64,000 nt of DNA, taken from positions 1 through 64,000 of the IMG/VR virus record IMGVR_UViG_3300013306_000002, one strand, 5' to 3'. The DNA comes from a virus. Within the stretch, counting starts at the first letter, position 1; each line of letters begins with the position of its first letter. The position numbers and the translations under genes are program-made. The notes below the pieces were generated by a model. It had not been told where the DNA came from, did not search any database, and saw only the letters and a program-made list of their open reading frames with translations. Of the stretch, positions 24,188 through 31,776 are shown piece after piece.

Positions 24188-24750
24188 TGCGCTGGCGCGA
24201 GTCATGGCGAGCGGACCCCGCCGGGCGCCGTATCGCCGACAACCACTACAACCGCCAGAAGGTGGGCGCCAACCAGTTCGTGCCGCCCGGCCGGTGCGTG
24301 GTGCTGGTCATCCACGACCACCAGGTGGACGCCGCAGCGCTGTGGGTGACCTCGTGGCCGTTCGGCGAGTACGTGAAGCACGCATGGCCCGGTACCTGGG
24401 TGTGCTCAGCGTTCCGCAACCAGCGGCGTGACCTCTTCCTGTCCTCGGACCTGATCGTCGAGGCGCTGGCAGCGACGAGGTTCTACTGGGAGCCGCCGCC
24501 TGAGGGCATCATCACGTTCATCGACCCGTCCAAGACCAAGCACAAGCGGGATCCCGGGCGCTGCTTCCTGAAGGCGGGATTCCACGTGTCCGGGAAGGCC
24601 CCTGCCGGGGGCACCATGCGCCCTGTGTGCATCTGCGATGGTAAGCCCCCCCGGACGGCGGGCGGCCTCGTAGCGCTCCACATGGCCACGTCGAGGTTGC
24701 CAGCGGAATGCTCACCGCTGGGGGCGCAGGCGAGCCTGGGGCTTGGCTGA
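24187..24750 (+). CDS. Conserved phage protein of unknown function (GNAT-like?)
   Basis: 187 residues; AAGGA lies upstream and an overlapping GTG at 24184 is possible. It carries RIADNHYNRQKVGANQFVPP, ALWVTSWPFGEYVKHAW and IDPSKTKHKRDPGRCFLKAG. From memory such blocks recur in phage proteins with a predicted acetyltransferase-like fold; the ends of the fold (RCFLKAGFH) fit that idea. The substrate is unknown. Confidence 0.6.
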   Translation: MRWRESWRADPAGRRIADNHYNRQKVGANQFVPPGRCVVLVIHDHQVDAAALWVTSWPFGEYVKHAWPGTWVCSAFRNQRRDLFLSSDLIVEALAATRFYWEPPPEGIITFIDPSKTKHKRDPGRCFLKAGFHVSGKAPAGGTMRPVCICDGKPPRTAGGLVALHMATSRLPAECSPLGAQASLGLG

Positions 24751-24769
24751 ATCGAACAAGGAGATCGCG

Positions 24770-25408
24770 ATGCAAACGACCGACGGCATTGTTCACATCC
24801 ATCATGAGGCGGACTGGTCATCCACGGCGCTGGTGTCATGGCAACCGCCGGGAGTTGACCCAAGAGAAGTCTCCGTGGAGGCAGAGTTGCTGTGGGGCGA
24901 CAACCACGGCCTGAGCCCAGATCTTCGGCTCCCTGCGCCTGTTCATGTCAGGGCAGTTCGACTGGCGACTCGAGGTCGCGCGCAGTGGGAGCACGATCAG
25001 GTGCTGTCGCGTCCCGTTCCCGGGCGGGTGATGGTTCCGTGGTCCGCGCGCGACACGGAGAAGCGGCACGACCCGACCGATGCATGGCTGTTCGATATCG
25101 CCCTCGCGAATGACAGTTCCGGTCCCAGGGCGCCACGCCGGCGGATCCCCGTGGGGTGGGTGGAGAACGTCGCGATCGCGATGTTCAACAACGGCCTCAC
25201 CTCCAAGCCGTCCTCGGTCCTCGTCGACATCGGAGCGCCTCGCCGTGACCCCTGCACCTGCGGGAAGGCGTTCCATGACGGCGGGTGTCCGCAGGACGAG
25301 GTCTTCCCCAGGATCGGGCGACTCGCCATCAACCTGCAGCGAATCGACAGGTTCATCGAGACGATGCAGGCGGCGAAGACTTCGACGGAACGGATCTTCG
25401 TCCCATGA
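24770..25408 (+). CDS. Unknown protein with Cys-rich C-terminus
   Basis: 212 residues; ribosome site CAAGGAGATCGCG. A beta-rich body is followed by CTCGKAFHDGGC, a possible zinc site, and a helical end. No family recognised. An in-frame ATG-less extension upstream is not needed. Confidence 0.55.
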   Translation: MQTTDGIVHIHHEADWSSTALVSWQPPGVDPREVSVEAELLWGDNHGLSPDLRLPAPVHVRAVRLATRGRAQWEHDQVLSRPVPGRVMVPWSARDTEKRHDPTDAWLFDIALANDSSGPRAPRRRIPVGWVENVAIAMFNNGLTSKPSSVLVDIGAPRRDPCTCGKAFHDGGCPQDEVFPRIGRLAINLQRIDRFIETMQAAKTSTERIFVP

Positions 25409-25920
25409 CCGAGGCCGACCTCCCCGGGAGGACGCCAGGCGCCCAGCGCCTGATCCGCGAGAACGGGCACATGATCGAGATCACCACGACTGCCGAGACG
25501 GGCTTCCACTCGGGGCGCGCTCGATACCGCCTGGAGTGTATCGACTGCGGGACCGTCTACAGCGCTGCCGTTATCCACGAGGCGACCACCGGCCCGGTCG
25601 AGCTCGTCAACCAGCACATCCAGAGCCGGCCGCGCATCTGGGTCGATGGGCTCGACTGGAACAACACCGGACGCTGGGCCGTGGTCATGCTGATCGCCGG
25701 TTCCTCAGGGGAGGGGTGGACCGTCCACGCGTCCATCGGCGTGTCGCGGTGGGAATCTCAGGAGTACGCGACCGCGTACGCTGAGCGACGGCGCAAGGCT
25801 GGACTGGTTGCCACTGCGGTCCTCGATTGGGGCGACGATCTGAAGCAAGAGCACCTGTTCACCAACGCACGCGTGCGCGCCGCGCTGGAGGCCCAGGGCG
25901 TCTCGTTCCGGGGGTCGTGA
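25405..25920 (+). CDS. Unknown protein with CxxC
   Basis: 171 residues; ATGA overlap. YRLECIDCGTVYSA looks like half of a zinc ribbon, and the rest is mixed alpha/beta (AYAERRRKAGLVATAVLDWG). No motif pointing to a function. Confidence 0.55.
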   Translation: MTEADLPGRTPGAQRLIRENGHMIEITTTAETGFHSGRARYRLECIDCGTVYSAAVIHEATTGPVELVNQHIQSRPRIWVDGLDWNNTGRWAVVMLIAGSSGEGWTVHASIGVSRWESQEYATAYAERRRKAGLVATAVLDWGDDLKQEHLFTNARVRAALEAQGVSFRGS

Positions 25921-26165
25921 TGCGAGAGTTCCTGCAGCAGCTCGCGGCTCGCCACGGCCTCAGCGCCGCTGCGCTGTTCGAGGCGTGGGCGGAGCGGGCG
26001 GCAATCCGCCAGCACCTCGCGGGATTCGGCCTGCGCGCGGCTGAACTGTTCGCGATCGGCGACGTCGAGCAGATGTACAAGATCGGCCTGCATTGTCCGG
26101 AGTCCCTGCAGCGGTGGGTGAAGGGCGGCGATCGCGTCCGCCCATCCAAGGCGGCGACCGAGTGA
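25920..26165 (+). CDS. Small helical protein
   Basis: 81 residues, TGATG overlap. All-helical and Ala/Arg/Leu-rich (FLQQLAARHGLSAAALFEAW), soluble. Possibly a small DNA-binding or adaptor protein. Confidence 0.5.
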   Translation: MREFLQQLAARHGLSAAALFEAWAERAAIRQHLAGFGLRAAELFAIGDVEQMYKIGLHCPESLQRWVKGGDRVRPSKAATE

Positions 26166-26587
26166 TGGCGGAGTTGATCGCCTACGCCGTGCGCACGGGG
26201 ACCAAGCGGAACCTTGCTGGGCTCCGCGAGCTCGGGTGGCGACTGCTCGTTTCGGCGGCCGGGGTGCAGAGTACCGAGGGCTTCGAGGACCTGGGCATCG
26301 CGCTCGACAACGGCGCGTGGTCAGCGCGCGGCACCGGCGAGTACCCGGACCGCCTGAAGCGGTTGTTCATCCGACTGGTGGTGACGCTCGGCTCGATCGC
26401 CGACTGGGCGGTCCCGCCTGACATCGTCGCTGGCGGCACGGCGTCCCTCAACCTGTCGCTGCACTGGTTACCCTGGGTGCTCAAGCACTGCCGCCGCGCG
26501 CTGCTGGCCGTGCAAGACGGGATGGTCGTTGACCAGGTCCGCCCGCACCTGGGTCCTGATGTCGGGGTGTTCGTGGGGGGAACCTGA
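26165..26587 (+). CDS. Shortened queuine-transglycosylase-like protein
   Basis: 140 residues. LDNGAWSAR, ADWAVPPDIVAGGTASLNLS and LLAVQDGM...VGVFVGGT follow the order of a TIM-barrel family related to tRNA/DNA transglycosylases seen in phages. In that family the chain goes on after VGG with a second half of the barrel. Here it stops at VFVGGT, just after a run of six G, and none of the frames downstream continues it. It is either a truncated remnant or a reduced version. If active, it would act on guanine-type bases. Confidence 0.45.
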   Translation: MAELIAYAVRTGTKRNLAGLRELGWRLLVSAAGVQSTEGFEDLGIALDNGAWSARGTGEYPDRLKRLFIRLVVTLGSIADWAVPPDIVAGGTASLNLSLHWLPWVLKHCRRALLAVQDGMVVDQVRPHLGPDVGVFVGGT

Positions 26588-26592
26588 TCCCC

Positions 26593-26871
26593 ATGACCGC
26601 TATCACGCGATGCGGGAAGTGCCTTCGGCGTGGCGAACACACATGGTGGTGTCCCGAGACTGAGATCGAAGTGGCGTGGGCGACGCTGGTGCGGATGGGA
26701 TTCGCCACACCCGAGAGGGCGTTTCGCACTGGTTACGCCTTGGGCCTGCTGCACACTCGACTTGACCCAGCACCAGCGGCGGTCGGCCACGCACTGCTTG
26801 AACTGTCCCCGGCGGATTTAGTCAGGGTGCAGGCGTTTGCATCAGGGCCCTTCCTGGATGATACTAAATAG
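26593..26871 (+). CDS. Small protein with Cys4-type zinc site
   Basis: 92 residues. CGKCLRRGEHTWWCP at the N-terminus looks like a zinc knuckle; the remainder is helical (ALGLLHTRLDPAPAAVGHAL). The last codons form the left arm of an AT-rich hairpin. Function unknown. Confidence 0.5.
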   Translation: MTAITRCGKCLRRGEHTWWCPETEIEVAWATLVRMGFATPERAFRTGYALGLLHTRLDPAPAAVGHALLELSPADLVRVQAFASGPFLDDTK

Positions 26872-26883
26872 TAATTTAGTATC
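26860..26883. terminator. AT-rich perfect hairpin
   Basis: GATACTAAAT-AGTA-ATTTAGTATC is a perfect 10-bp inverted repeat with a 4-base loop. It stands out because it is AT-rich in a GC-rich region and sits across the stop codon of the upstream gene, 40 bases before the next start. It could be a terminator, an mRNA end protector or an operator. Confidence 0.4.
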
Positions 26884-26923
26884 ACGATTCCACCATAACC
26901 ACGTGATTTCAAGGAGTTAGAGC

Positions 26924-27319
26924 ATGTCCAAGGGGTTCGCGATCGAGTTCTCCGCCGTGACGTTCTTTTCCGAGGACGGCGACGAGCACAACACCATCCA
27001 CCGCTTCCGCGTGCTGGTGAAGGACGAGGCGATCACGGCCTACGTCGCCTACGCCGGACCCTTCGGCGAGGGATGGGCGCGGATCGTCGATGACGAGGCC
27101 AGGGCGACCCGCGCGGATCTGCGTTCCTGCTCATGGACGGCGCCGTGCCACGAGAACCGGGTCATCGCGCTGGCGTTCGATGGCTACCACGAGTATTGGG
27201 CGGCACGGCTCCGGGCGCGGGTCGCGCCCTGCTCGATGATCCCACCGCCCTCCGATTGGAGCACGGAAGACAAGGGGCTCACGATCATCGACATCGGCAC
27301 CATCAAGAGGGAGGCGTAG
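26924..27319 (+). CDS. Unknown protein
   Basis: 131 residues; strong ribosome site CAAGGAGTTAGAGC. Beta-rich N-terminus (FAIEFSAVTFFSEDGDE), two Cys in SCSWTAPC, acidic overall. No membrane segment or known motif. First gene after the AT-rich hairpin. Confidence 0.55.
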   Translation: MSKGFAIEFSAVTFFSEDGDEHNTIHRFRVLVKDEAITAYVAYAGPFGEGWARIVDDEARATRADLRSCSWTAPCHENRVIALAFDGYHEYWAARLRARVAPCSMIPPPSDWSTEDKGLTIIDIGTIKREA

Positions 27320-27322
27320 GCC

Positions 27323-27560
27323 ATGGACCTTGCGGACTGCGAGGCCTTGCGCCAGATGGTCTTCGCTGGCGACCGCGCGCTGTTCGACGGCCGGCCGCCC
27401 CGGACGCGCTCGTGCTCCACGTGTCACATTGGGGCCGTGCCCGATCCGTACTGCTTGGCGCCCCTGGACGCCGCCGTGAAGGGTGCGCCGGTGACCTCGG
27501 TCATGGCGATCACCGTCGGCTCCGCGGACATCTTCGAGACGACACGCGAGGCGCGCGAGA
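27323..27560 (+). CDS. Small protein with CxxC, 3' end uncertain
   Basis: The protein starts MDLADCEALRQMVFAGDR, carries RSCSTCHIGAVPDPYC and reads well to about EAREIADA. Its frame stays open to 27913, but beyond 27560 the composition becomes Pro/His/Arg noise and better coding sense appears in the next frame (see 27561) and in the gene at 27705. Either a base is extra near 27560 and the two pieces are one protein, or this gene ends in a nonsense extension. Only the credible part is given here. Confidence 0.45.
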
Positions 27561-27692
27561 TTGCCGACGCTCAAGCTGAGCAACGTCGCGCTACACCACC
27601 TCGGCCTGACCATCTTCGGCAACCCCAAGCATACGATGGCCCGCGGCAAGCACCGCATCCCGGCCGACCAGCAACCCATTCCCTGGATCTGA
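27561..27692 (+). CDS. Small ORF or frameshifted continuation
   Basis: From a TTG the frame gives LPTLKLSNVALHHLGLTIFG, then NPKHTMARGKHRIPADQQ and a stop just before the ribosome site of the next gene. The sequence looks coding and ends at the right place. It may be a separate 43-residue protein (GAGG lies ten bases upstream) or the true end of the gene at 27323 after a +1 shift. Confidence 0.4.
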   Translation: MPTLKLSNVALHHLGLTIFGNPKHTMARGKHRIPADQQPIPWI

Positions 27693-27704
27693 AAGGTGCA
27701 CATC

Positions 27705-28046
27705 ATGAGGAAGGCCATCAGGGCTCTCGGAATACTCGCGTGGATCGCTGTTTCCTCCCTGGCTACGGCGCTCATCCAGTCCTGGATGATGCAGTGCCTG
27801 TGGCGGTGGTTTCTCGCCCGCGAGTACGGGCATGGGCCCTCAATGGGAGCATGGTTCGGAGTCGCCACGATCACTGGCTTCGTGGTCCACAAGAGCACCA
27901 GGAACGGGACTAAGACCGAGGACGACAAGTCCATCGACGAACTCGTTTGGGACGGGGTCCGCGAGACAGTCGGCCTGTGGATAGGTTGCGTGATCATCCT
28001 GGGTATCGCATGGTGCGTCGGCGCGTTTATGGGGTGGGGCCCGTGA
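27705..28046 (+). CDS. Membrane protein with about three segments
   Basis: 113 residues; AAAGGTG upstream of the ATG. Hydrophobic stretches at about 8-24 (LGILAWIAVSSLATALI), 45-62 (MGAWFGVATITGFVVH) and 90-108 (GLWIGCVIILGIAWCVGAF), separated by charged loops. It may be a holin-like or host-membrane protein; no family recognised. Confidence 0.6.
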   Translation: MRKAIRALGILAWIAVSSLATALIQSWMMQCLWRWFLAREYGHGPSMGAWFGVATITGFVVHKSTRNGTKTEDDKSIDELVWDGVRETVGLWIGCVIILGIAWCVGAFMGWGP

Positions 28047-28231
28047 CGCGCCTCCTGCTCGCCTCCATTTTGGCCGCGCTCCTGTGGTGCTGCGCCGAAC
28101 TGCGCCACTTGAAGCAGCAGCGCCAGAGGCCCGCGACCTCGAACCCCTGGCCGACCACCATCCACTACTACGTGCCGGACGGCACCTGCATCAACGTGCG
28201 GAACCCTGACGGAGGACGAGATGACCGATAA
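28043..28231 (+). CDS. Small membrane-anchored protein
   Basis: 62 residues from a GTG in a GTGA overlap. An N-terminal hydrophobic segment (LLLASILAALLWCC) could be a signal or anchor; the rest is polar and ends with DGGRDDR. It overlaps the next gene by 11 bases. Confidence 0.5.
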   Translation: MTRLLLASILAALLWCCAELRHLKQQRQRPATSNPWPTTIHYYVPDGTCINVRNPDGGRDDR

Positions 28232-28841
28232 ATCACTTTTCGACCGAGTGCATGCCGCCGCGCTGGCGGAGCTCTGCGGCTACGCTGGCGTTGTCGAGGC
28301 GTCGCTCCGCGAGGGATCTCCGATCTTCAAGCACGCCATACGCATTGCCAGCGCGGCATCGGTGAAACCGGTGGAACCGGGCCACCCGACGGACGCGGAG
28401 ACCATCGTGCGCGCAATCGATCGGATGGGCGACAAGATCGTCGCCTATTACATGAGGAACCTCGACCTCATGGAGCGGATGTACGCGCGCCAGTTGAGCG
28501 GCGGCCCCACGCTCGAGTTGGCCGAGCAAGACGAACACAGCATCACCTACCATGTAGGAGGCATCGTCCGCGACGAGGGCGAGAACGCAGGCGTTCTGGC
28601 GGTGACCGCCAACACCGACCCCAGCCCAAACTTCCCCGAGTCGGTCCGCATCGTCATCGGCGCACCCAAGAGGAGTCCACTGATGGCAGGCCGCATCCCG
28701 AAGATCGACACATTCGCCATGAGCGTGGAGACGGCCGAGCAGTGGGTTGCCACCGTCCAGCAGGCGATCCGGGACGTGAGGGCGGCGAAGACCATCCAAC
28801 CGCCGAAGGGAGGGCACCATGCCGACCCGCAAGATCGCTGA
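28221..28841 (+). CDS. Unknown protein
   Basis: 206 residues; CGGAGGACGAG precedes the ATG. The N-terminal 110 residues are helical (AALAELCGYAGVVEASLREG), followed by a beta segment and a helical C-terminus that ends in KGGHHADPQDR. Soluble, no motif. Confidence 0.55.
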   Translation: MTDKSLFDRVHAAALAELCGYAGVVEASLREGSPIFKHAIRIASAASVKPVEPGHPTDAETIVRAIDRMGDKIVAYYMRNLDLMERMYARQLSGGPTLELAEQDEHSITYHVGGIVRDEGENAGVLAVTANTDPSPNFPESVRIVIGAPKRSPLMAGRIPKIDTFAMSVETAEQWVATVQQAIRDVRAAKTIQPPKGGHHADPQDR

Positions 28842-29052
28842 CCACCTATCCCCGCCCACCACCACGCGAGGTCGCAAGCCAGATCCGAACTCGGCATCCG
28901 CGAAGGCGGCGCGGTGGGCTGAAGCCAACAACGCCAGTTACAAGGAGGCCGGCGAGAAGTTCAACATCACCGCTCAGGCCGTCCAAATCGCATGGAGCAA
29001 ACAACACCCCGGGCAGCGCCGCTGGGGGCGCTGTGGCAAGAGGGCCTCGTGA
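28819..29052 (+). CDS. Small helix-turn-helix-type protein
   Basis: 77 residues; strong GAAGGGAGGGCACC. The core AARWAEANNASYKEAGEKFN followed by ITAQAVQIAWSKQ reads as a helix-turn-helix of the transposase/resolvase type, with basic flanks. It may regulate the operon or bind the viral DNA. Confidence 0.5.
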   Translation: MPTRKIADHLSPPTTTRGRKPDPNSASAKAARWAEANNASYKEAGEKFNITAQAVQIAWSKQHPGQRRWGRCGKRAS

Positions 29053-29165
29053 ACCGCCGCTACGGGGCCAGCAACCCGTCGAGGAAGCGGTGAGGCTGGG
29101 AGGCCTCGTTCACCCTCACTGAGGGCCCACACGCTGGGCAGCCTCACGTCGTCGTCCACGAGGCG

Positions 29166-29453
29166 GTGCGCGGCCCGTGGTCCGAGATCCAGCGACGGTT
29201 CATATACCGCATCCAACTCTGCTACTGCGGCTCGGGGCGCTGGTACGTGCCCACGTGGCATGACGTGGGCATCGTGTCCGACCAAGTCCCCGACAGCCTG
29301 CGTCTCCAGAGAGCCCGCTTCCTGTTGTCGGAGGTGACCGCTGATCCGGACGGATGGAAGCGCATCACCGTTGGGCGCGACGGCCAGTGTCGCCAAGTGA
29401 TCGTGGGCCATATCAGTCAGGACGAGGCGCAACCAACAAAGGAGAAAGTCTGA
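29166..29453 (+). CDS. Small unknown protein
   Basis: 95 residues from a GTG. It contains FIYRIQLCYCGSGRWYVPTW and a helical C-terminus. A good ribosome site is missing, and the 113 bases before it hold only a very short basic frame. Function unknown. Confidence 0.45.
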   Translation: MRGPWSEIQRRFIYRIQLCYCGSGRWYVPTWHDVGIVSDQVPDSLRLQRARFLLSEVTADPDGWKRITVGRDGQCRQVIVGHISQDEAQPTKEKV

Positions 29454-29707
29454 TGCTGTCCACTCGACCACCACGTTCTGTGAAGCCCAACACCCGCTGG
29501 CGTAGCGCTCGCCGGCGCAGCCACGAGAAATCGGCCCGCCGGATCCGGCGCGAGCACGCCGACTACCTGAAGGTCATGGCGGACCTCGCCACGGCCACCG
29601 CTGATGACCGCGAGGCGATCGGGCTTCCGTCGCCGACGATCGTGCCGGATTCCCATTACGGGACAGGAACTGGACCGCGCGCCCAACAGGCGAAGCGCGA
29701 CAAGTGA
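29453..29707 (+). CDS. Small basic protein
   Basis: 84 residues with a strong ribosome site (AAAGGAGAAAGTCTG). The first half is highly basic (RWRSARRRSHEKSARRIRRE), the second polar. It probably binds nucleic acid. Confidence 0.5.
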   Translation: MLSTRPPRSVKPNTRWRSARRRSHEKSARRIRREHADYLKVMADLATATADDREAIGLPSPTIVPDSHYGTGTGPRAQQAKRDK

Positions 29708-29737
29708 TACCTTCTTCGCGATTGAAAGGAGTTTGAT

Positions 29738-30964
29738 ATGGGACAGAAGACCGACCGCATCAGGGAACTCGAGACCGAGAACGCCGCCGCCCGTCATCTG
29801 CTGCGCAGCATCGGTGACACGATGGGCATCAGCCCGGCACCGCCGACCACCATCGCCGACGCACTGGAATGGCATCAGCGGTTCCTGGAATCACTTCGGA
29901 GCAAGATGATCGCCCCGATCGACGCGGGCAAGCCGGCCTCCGACATCCCCCCCATCCCCTCCCCGCGGCGTCGCATCAGGCCGGTCCCTGGCTCGTGGGA
30001 CACGTTCGACGAGCATGTCGACGACCAGATCGAGCGCATGGAGGCGCAGGGGCTCACCAAACCACGCGAGGACGGCGGTGGCAGCGCGCTGGTCCGCCGA
30101 GATTCTGGAGACTCGCCGTTCCCGGCCGATGGTCCGTTCGCGACTGACTCGACGGTCACGTCGATCGCCCAGGAACTCGGACTCAATCTCGACGGCATGG
30201 CGCTCGGCGAGGCGCTTGGCGCCATCCACGAAGAGATTGTTCGGGTCAAGAACCAGGGCGCCGACGTCGAGGCCGAGTCTGGCAGCAAGTACCTGTCCAC
30301 TGGCAAGTCGCTGGGCCAAGCGATCGCCCACGACCATGCCCAGGCAGCCGAGCTCCGCGACGCCACCACCCAGGCTCGCACCATCGTCGCCCGACTTGCC
30401 GCTGTCATGCAGATCGGCCAGTGGGACAAGGACGGAACCGAGTTACTGGAGCGCGCCCAGAAGTGGGAGATGTGGAAGTTCGATCTCATGAAGCGGATCC
30501 GCGAGCTCCGGGCGAAGCGCCCCGGCGCTGTGATGTCCATCGACGAGGGCGATCTCGCGGGTCGCATTGGCGAGGAACTCCAGCGCCAACTCGACCGACT
30601 CCTGACACCCCGGGAACTACAAAACTGGCTCAAGTCCCTCGAGAAGGCCGGCGCCGCAGTGAAAGTGGACGCCGGTCCGCCGGTGCCGCCCTACCCGTTC
30701 GAATTCCGGGGCGCGGACGTCGTCATGGTGCTTTCGGGGCTGGAGCACAGGAAGGCCAGCGGTCTCGTCGAGGAACTCGGTACGGTCGCGGAGATCGGCG
30801 GGCGGCGGAGCGATGCCATGGTCGAAGTCTTCCGTGACATCGCCGTCTCCCGCGTCGCCACCGAGGAGTTCACCCGCACCATGAACCTGGTCATCCTGCC
30901 TATCCTGGCCCGCCAGCGAGCCGCTCAAAGGGTGCGCGAAGATGTCAGCCGACCCACCGAGTAG
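29738..30964 (+). CDS. Large helical protein with coiled coils
   Basis: 408 residues; ribosome site GAAAGGAGTTTGAT. The N-terminus is a leucine-zipper-like coil (MGQKTDRIRELETENAAARH). Several helical blocks follow, including LARLAAVMQ-type and LEEL-type repeats, separated by polar linkers. No enzymatic motif is seen. It may be a scaffold or a structural organiser. One near-perfect 15-base repeat (30293-30307) lies inside, coding LSTGKS. Confidence 0.55.
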   Translation: MGQKTDRIRELETENAAARHLLRSIGDTMGISPAPPTTIADALEWHQRFLESLRSKMIAPIDAGKPASDIPPIPSPRRRIRPVPGSWDTFDEHVDDQIERMEAQGLTKPREDGGGSALVRRDSGDSPFPADGPFATDSTVTSIAQELGLNLDGMALGEALGAIHEEIVRVKNQGADVEAESGSKYLSTGKSLGQAIAHDHAQAAELRDATTQARTIVARLAAVMQIGQWDKDGTELLERAQKWEMWKFDLMKRIRELRAKRPGAVMSIDEGDLAGRIGEELQRQLDRLLTPRELQNWLKSLEKAGAAVKVDAGPPVPPYPFEFRGADVVMVLSGLEHRKASGLVEELGTVAEIGGRRSDAMVEVFRDIAVSRVATEEFTRTMNLVILPILARQRAAQRVREDVSRPTE

Positions 30965-31169
30965 CGGCCTGCCGACCCCATCGATGTCGGCCACCATCGT
31001 GTTCGACCTGGATGGCGCACCCGGTCGCGTGGTGATCGGTTGCCAGGATCCGAAGGCCCGGAAACCAAAGGAACCACGCCGCCGTTGCCACTGCACGACC
31101 TGTGGCCGGCCGGGACACAACAGTCGCAGCCCCGAGTGTCCCGGCAAGGTCGCATCCGGATCCGGTTAG
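30942..31169 (+). CDS. Zinc-knuckle protein
   Basis: 75 residues, overlapping the upstream gene by 23 bases. CTTCGRPGHNSRSPEC is a CCHC-like zinc knuckle, flanked by basic residues (KARKPKEPRRR). Zinc knuckles bind single-stranded nucleic acid. Found near the end of the long operon. Confidence 0.6.
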   Translation: MSADPPSSGLPTPSMSATIVFDLDGAPGRVVIGCQDPKARKPKEPRRRCHCTTCGRPGHNSRSPECPGKVASGSG

Positions 31170-31240
31170 CGTTCCGCTGTCAATACCCACTTGACGGATC
31201 GATCTCCTACATGCAACTTGAGCATCAAGGAGATCACGCG

Positions 31241-31603
31241 ATGCTGACCAGCCATGACCTCAACCACCTACGGACCCTCGCCGCCCCGGTGAATCAGCCA
31301 CAGACCAGCGGTTCGACGCTGGGCCCGAAGGGCGCCGCCTGCGCGCTCTCCGGCGTCGTTCGGCTGGTGGCCACCAAGCACGGCCTGGGGACGATGCAGC
31401 GCTCCTGCGCGAAGCTGGCGCTTCTGGGGACCCCTGTGGGGCCAGCGCCCGGAGAGGCAACCGGCGAGGCCACCGAACTCTTGGCGGCGGCGGCCGATGG
31501 GCTGGCAGTGGTCGCCGGCCGCGAAAACGCGCGCGCCGCGCTGGCGTTCTGGGCCTGCGAGACCGACCCCGCGGTGTGGCGGGATGTTGCGGCGGCAGCC
31601 TGA
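31241..31603 (+). CDS. Small helical protein
   Basis: 120 residues; strong ribosome site CAAGGAGATCACGCG. Ala- and Leu-rich, helical (ATELLAAAADGLAVVAGREN), soluble. Last gene of the long + strand operon. Confidence 0.55.
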   Translation: MLTSHDLNHLRTLAAPVNQPQTSGSTLGPKGAACALSGVVRLVATKHGLGTMQRSCAKLALLGTPVGPAPGEATGEATELLAAAADGLAVVAGRENARAALAFWACETDPAVWRDVAAAA

Positions 31604-31759
31604 GGCACGCCGCCGGCCAGTCCCGCGAACCAGGGCTCGCGACGTCAGGATACCGGGTTCGACCTGAAGTAGCGTGTGCGACGTGCCCTCCGGGTATGTG
31701 ACCGTCTGGCCGATCGCCATCTCCTGCCCGCTGCGGGCGTCGATGATCTTCATCGACAT
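31268..31759 (-). CDS. Probable small phage protein, 3' end unclear
   Basis: The N-terminus MSMKIIDARSGQEMAIGQTV followed by TYPEGTSHTLLQVEPGILTS strongly resembles a small conserved phage protein (KIIDxRxGxxLxxGxxV, EPGxLTxRA). After about residue 50 the frame runs antisense through the gene at 31241 with Arg/Pro-rich sequence that looks random. The real protein may be about 50-60 residues with its end damaged. The start is only 17 bases from the divergent gene at 31777. Confidence 0.4.
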   Translation of the reverse strand: MSMKIIDARSGQEMAIGQTVTYPEGTSHTLLQVEPGILTSRALVRGTGRRRASGCRRNIPPHRGVGLAGPERQRGARVFAAGDHCQPIGRRRQEFGGLAGCLSGRWPHRGPQKRQLRAGALHRPQAVLGGHQPNDAGERAGGALRAQRRTAGLWLIHRGGEGP

Positions 31760-31776
31760 CAGTTTATACTGGATGG

